In this document: positions 62,776-64,000 of the stretch, piece by piece
Layout of the letters: every line of letters starts with the position of its first letter
Numbering within the stretch: the first letter of the stretch is position 1
Source of the DNA: CAWFGW01 sp963815495
GTDB taxonomy: Bacteria; Bacteroidota; Bacteroidia; Cytophagales; JAAEPT01
Assembly (NCBI GenBank): GCA_963815495.1
Contig: CAWFGW010000011.1
Location: forward strand, 124,001 to 188,000
Reading direction: 5' to 3'
Length of the DNA stretch: 64,000 nt
Notes under the pieces: model-generated
What the model was told of the DNA's origin: nothing
The model's database searches: none
What the model saw: the letters and a program-made list of their open reading frames with translations, nothing else
Program-made: the position numbers and the translations under genes

Positions 62776-63525
62776 ATGAAAAATACTTCACTACAAAACG
62801 CTCGAAAAAGAGTAAGAAACCTTTTTGTTCTTTCTAGTTTATTCCTTCTACTTTTTACTTCTTCCTTCGCTCAGGACACATTATACTACCAAAACTTTAA
62901 CCGTGAAGCAGGCACTATAGGGTGCCCCGCAGAAATTGATTTTGAACCTTACATACATTTTTATGAAAACCCTAATTACTATGATAATATAAGTTGTTCG
63001 GATACTGCTCTCACCGTTTTAAGAGAAGTATCCTATGCCGATTTATTTTTTAGTGTATCTATAGAGTCCTCAAAAATTAATTTTGGAGACATTATTAAAT
63101 TCAGTTTTGATATCACTTCTTTAGAAGAAAATGGTGCAGGAATAAGTTCGGCATTTGATGGATACAACTATTCTGTGGACGGTAGGGGTAACTTCACCTA
63201 TGAATTCCCTGAAAAATACAGAGACAGTATAATTTCATACGCACAAATAAGTGATGAACTAGAGATTTCGTTAGAAAATAGCTTTAGTACCCTCCCTAAT
63301 TATTTTAAAATGATGTTTTCGATGAATGGTAGTTTTATACTTGATAATTTTTTAATAACAACCGATGTAATTACAGGTATTAGTAAAATCAAAAATGAAA
63401 ATAGTAAAATTTTGTTCTATTACACCTTAGAAGGAAGAGTAGTTGAGGAGCCCGAACAAGGTCAGTTTGTAATTGCAATGCATGAAAATGGCGAGCGCAG
63501 AAAACTAATTTTTAACAACAAATAA
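62776..63525 (+). CDS. Secreted protein of unknown function with a T9SS-like tail
   Basis: A 249-residue protein with an N-terminal basic region and signal peptide (hydrophobic core 'LFVLSSLFLLLFTSSFA', cleavage likely before 'QDTLYY'). The mature part has two early Cys residues (in 'GTIGCPAEI' and 'NISCSDTAL') and a beta-rich body. The end, 'ILFYYTLEGRVVEEPEQGQF' followed by a short strand and 'KLIFNNK', resembles the short variant of T9SS sorting tails. No enzyme motif is seen. It begins the small secreted-protein pair that lies between the two copies of the 90-nt repeat. Confidence 0.75.
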   Translation: MKNTSLQNARKRVRNLFVLSSLFLLLFTSSFAQDTLYYQNFNREAGTIGCPAEIDFEPYIHFYENPNYYDNISCSDTALTVLREVSYADLFFSVSIESSKINFGDIIKFSFDITSLEENGAGISSAFDGYNYSVDGRGNFTYEFPEKYRDSIISYAQISDELEISLENSFSTLPNYFKMMFSMNGSFILDNFLITTDVITGISKIKNENSKILFYYTLEGRVVEEPEQGQFVIAMHENGERRKLIFNNK

Positions 63526-63535
63526 TCAGCATTTT

Positions 63536-63850
63536 ATGAGACAATTAGCTAGTTGTTTTCTGTGTTTATTATTCACAGTTAATATCACTATATCACAGGC
63601 GCAAGAAAGCAGTACGTTTGGAAATTTTTACACGCCAAAAGGCAAGCTAAAGATTTTAGTCGTTTGTGTGAGTAGAATGGGGGAAATTACCATTTTACAA
63701 GATTTCCCCGCAGAATTTGAATACGTAATTAATACCTTCGAGATGAATCACGAAAATGAATACATCAAAATGGAATTTATAGGTGATAGCAAACTAAATA
63801 ATGAAAAACTAAAAGTTGGTTTTGTAGACACAAAACACCTTAGTAAATAA
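63536..63850 (+). CDS. Short secreted unknown protein, possibly truncated
   Basis: A 104-residue protein with signal peptide 'MRQLASCFLCLLFTVNITIS' and a mature start 'QESSTFGNFYTPKGKLKILV'. The 'FYTPKGKLKILVVCV' start resembles the opening of longer secreted Bacteroidota proteins, which suggests that this is either a small member or a truncated copy. It lies 10 nt after the preceding secreted gene and 60 nt before the right repeat copy. No sorting tail is present, so it would be periplasmic unless exported otherwise. Confidence 0.6.
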   Translation: MRQLASCFLCLLFTVNITISQAQESSTFGNFYTPKGKLKILVVCVSRMGEITILQDFPAEFEYVINTFEMNHENEYIKMEFIGDSKLNNEKLKVGFVDTKHLSK

Positions 63851-63910
63851 ACAATGTGGATGGAGTTAAAGCTCCAACTTGCATTAGAAACAGACTCTGA
63901 ACAATCTTAA

Positions 63911-64000
63911 ATTCAGCTTTTTTCTTTTTTTACCAACTCCTCCAATTTTTCGTACCATTCTTTTCCGTACTTGTTAATCAAAGGATCTTTTAAAAATTGG
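63911..64000. repeat. Direct repeat copy 2 (continues past the window)
   Basis: Matches 62343-62432 over the full 90 nt up to the window edge with two mismatches; the right limit of the repeat is not visible. Confidence 0.9.
63913..64000 (-). CDS. C-terminal end of a minus-strand gene running in from the right
   Basis: TGA at 63913-63915 closes a frame that is open to the window edge and encodes 'QFLKDPLINKYGKEWYEKLE' followed by 'ELVKKEKS'. The two differences from the left copy are one silent change and one Lys-to-Gln change, which suggests recent duplication and coding constraint. The family is not recognised from 28 residues. Confidence 0.55.
   Translation of the reverse strand, partial: QFLKDPLINKYGKEWYEKLEELVKKEKS

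Noticed and set aside
1..64000. CRISPR arrays, insertion sequences, integrases or phage genes
   Set aside because: No regularly spaced repeats, transposase or integrase motifs were seen on reading both strands.

Overview
The window is chromosomal DNA from a member of the Bacteroidota, most likely a flavobacterium-like marine or environmental bacterium. The evidence is the type IX secretion (T9SS) regulator PorX, several secreted proteins with T9SS type A sorting tails, a fused LpxC-FabZ protein, BatD, an AT-rich base composition, weak Shine-Dalgarno sequences, and at least one promoter of the TTG-N(17-23)-TAnnTTTG type upstream of rplU. No rRNA, tRNA, CRISPR array, transposase or integrase was found.

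Layout, left to right. (1) 1-8.6 kb, minus strand: a 2707-residue fused TcB/TcC-type (SpvB + RHS) toxin whose C-terminus carries the HAE...CxxC zinc motif of nucleic-acid/nucleotide deaminases, followed by the start of an unknown partner gene cut by the window edge. (2) 9.1-14.3 kb, minus strand: an Nfu-type Fe-S scaffold, a dicarboxylate/amino acid symporter, aroC, batD, and the L27/L21 ribosomal genes. (3) 14.7-18.1 kb, plus strand: class Ia ribonucleotide reductase nrdB-nrdA behind a leader with two tandem hairpins. (4) 18.1-21.1 kb: an SbtA-type bicarbonate permease with three small unknown genes, divergent from a LysR regulator. (5) 21.1-24.5 kb, plus strand: a tightly packed damage-response operon (XRE-S24 repressor, DUF72, UmuD, UmuC) preceded by a 46-nt perfect inverted repeat. 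(6) 24.5-27.7 kb, minus strand: porX-tsaE-ald. (7) 27.8-32.9 kb, plus strand: an HD phosphohydrolase, lipid A genes lpxD, lpxC-fabZ and lpxA, and a lone ABC ATPase. (8) 32.9-50.3 kb, minus strand: mutS2, a giant 4423-residue surface protein and a second T9SS-sorted protein. (9) 50.6-54.6 kb, minus strand: HIT protein, greA, a D-2-hydroxyacid dehydrogenase, mgtE, rsmA. (10) 54.6-62.3 kb, plus strand: leucyl aminopeptidase, pdxA, then a fatty-acid/translation block (DUF177, rpmF, plsX, fabH, efp, accB, accC). (11) 62.3-64 kb: two small secreted-protein genes lying between two 90-nt copies of the 3' end of a minus-strand gene.

Most of the window is core metabolism and information processing. Lipid A synthesis, fatty-acid initiation (plsX, fabH, accBC) and T9SS control (porX) supply and regulate the envelope that the two large sorted proteins would decorate. 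The accessory parts worth attention are the deaminase-tipped toxin, the damage-response operon with its palindrome, the SbtA locus in which an unrelated small protein sits where SbtB is usually found, and the duplicated gene end at the right edge.
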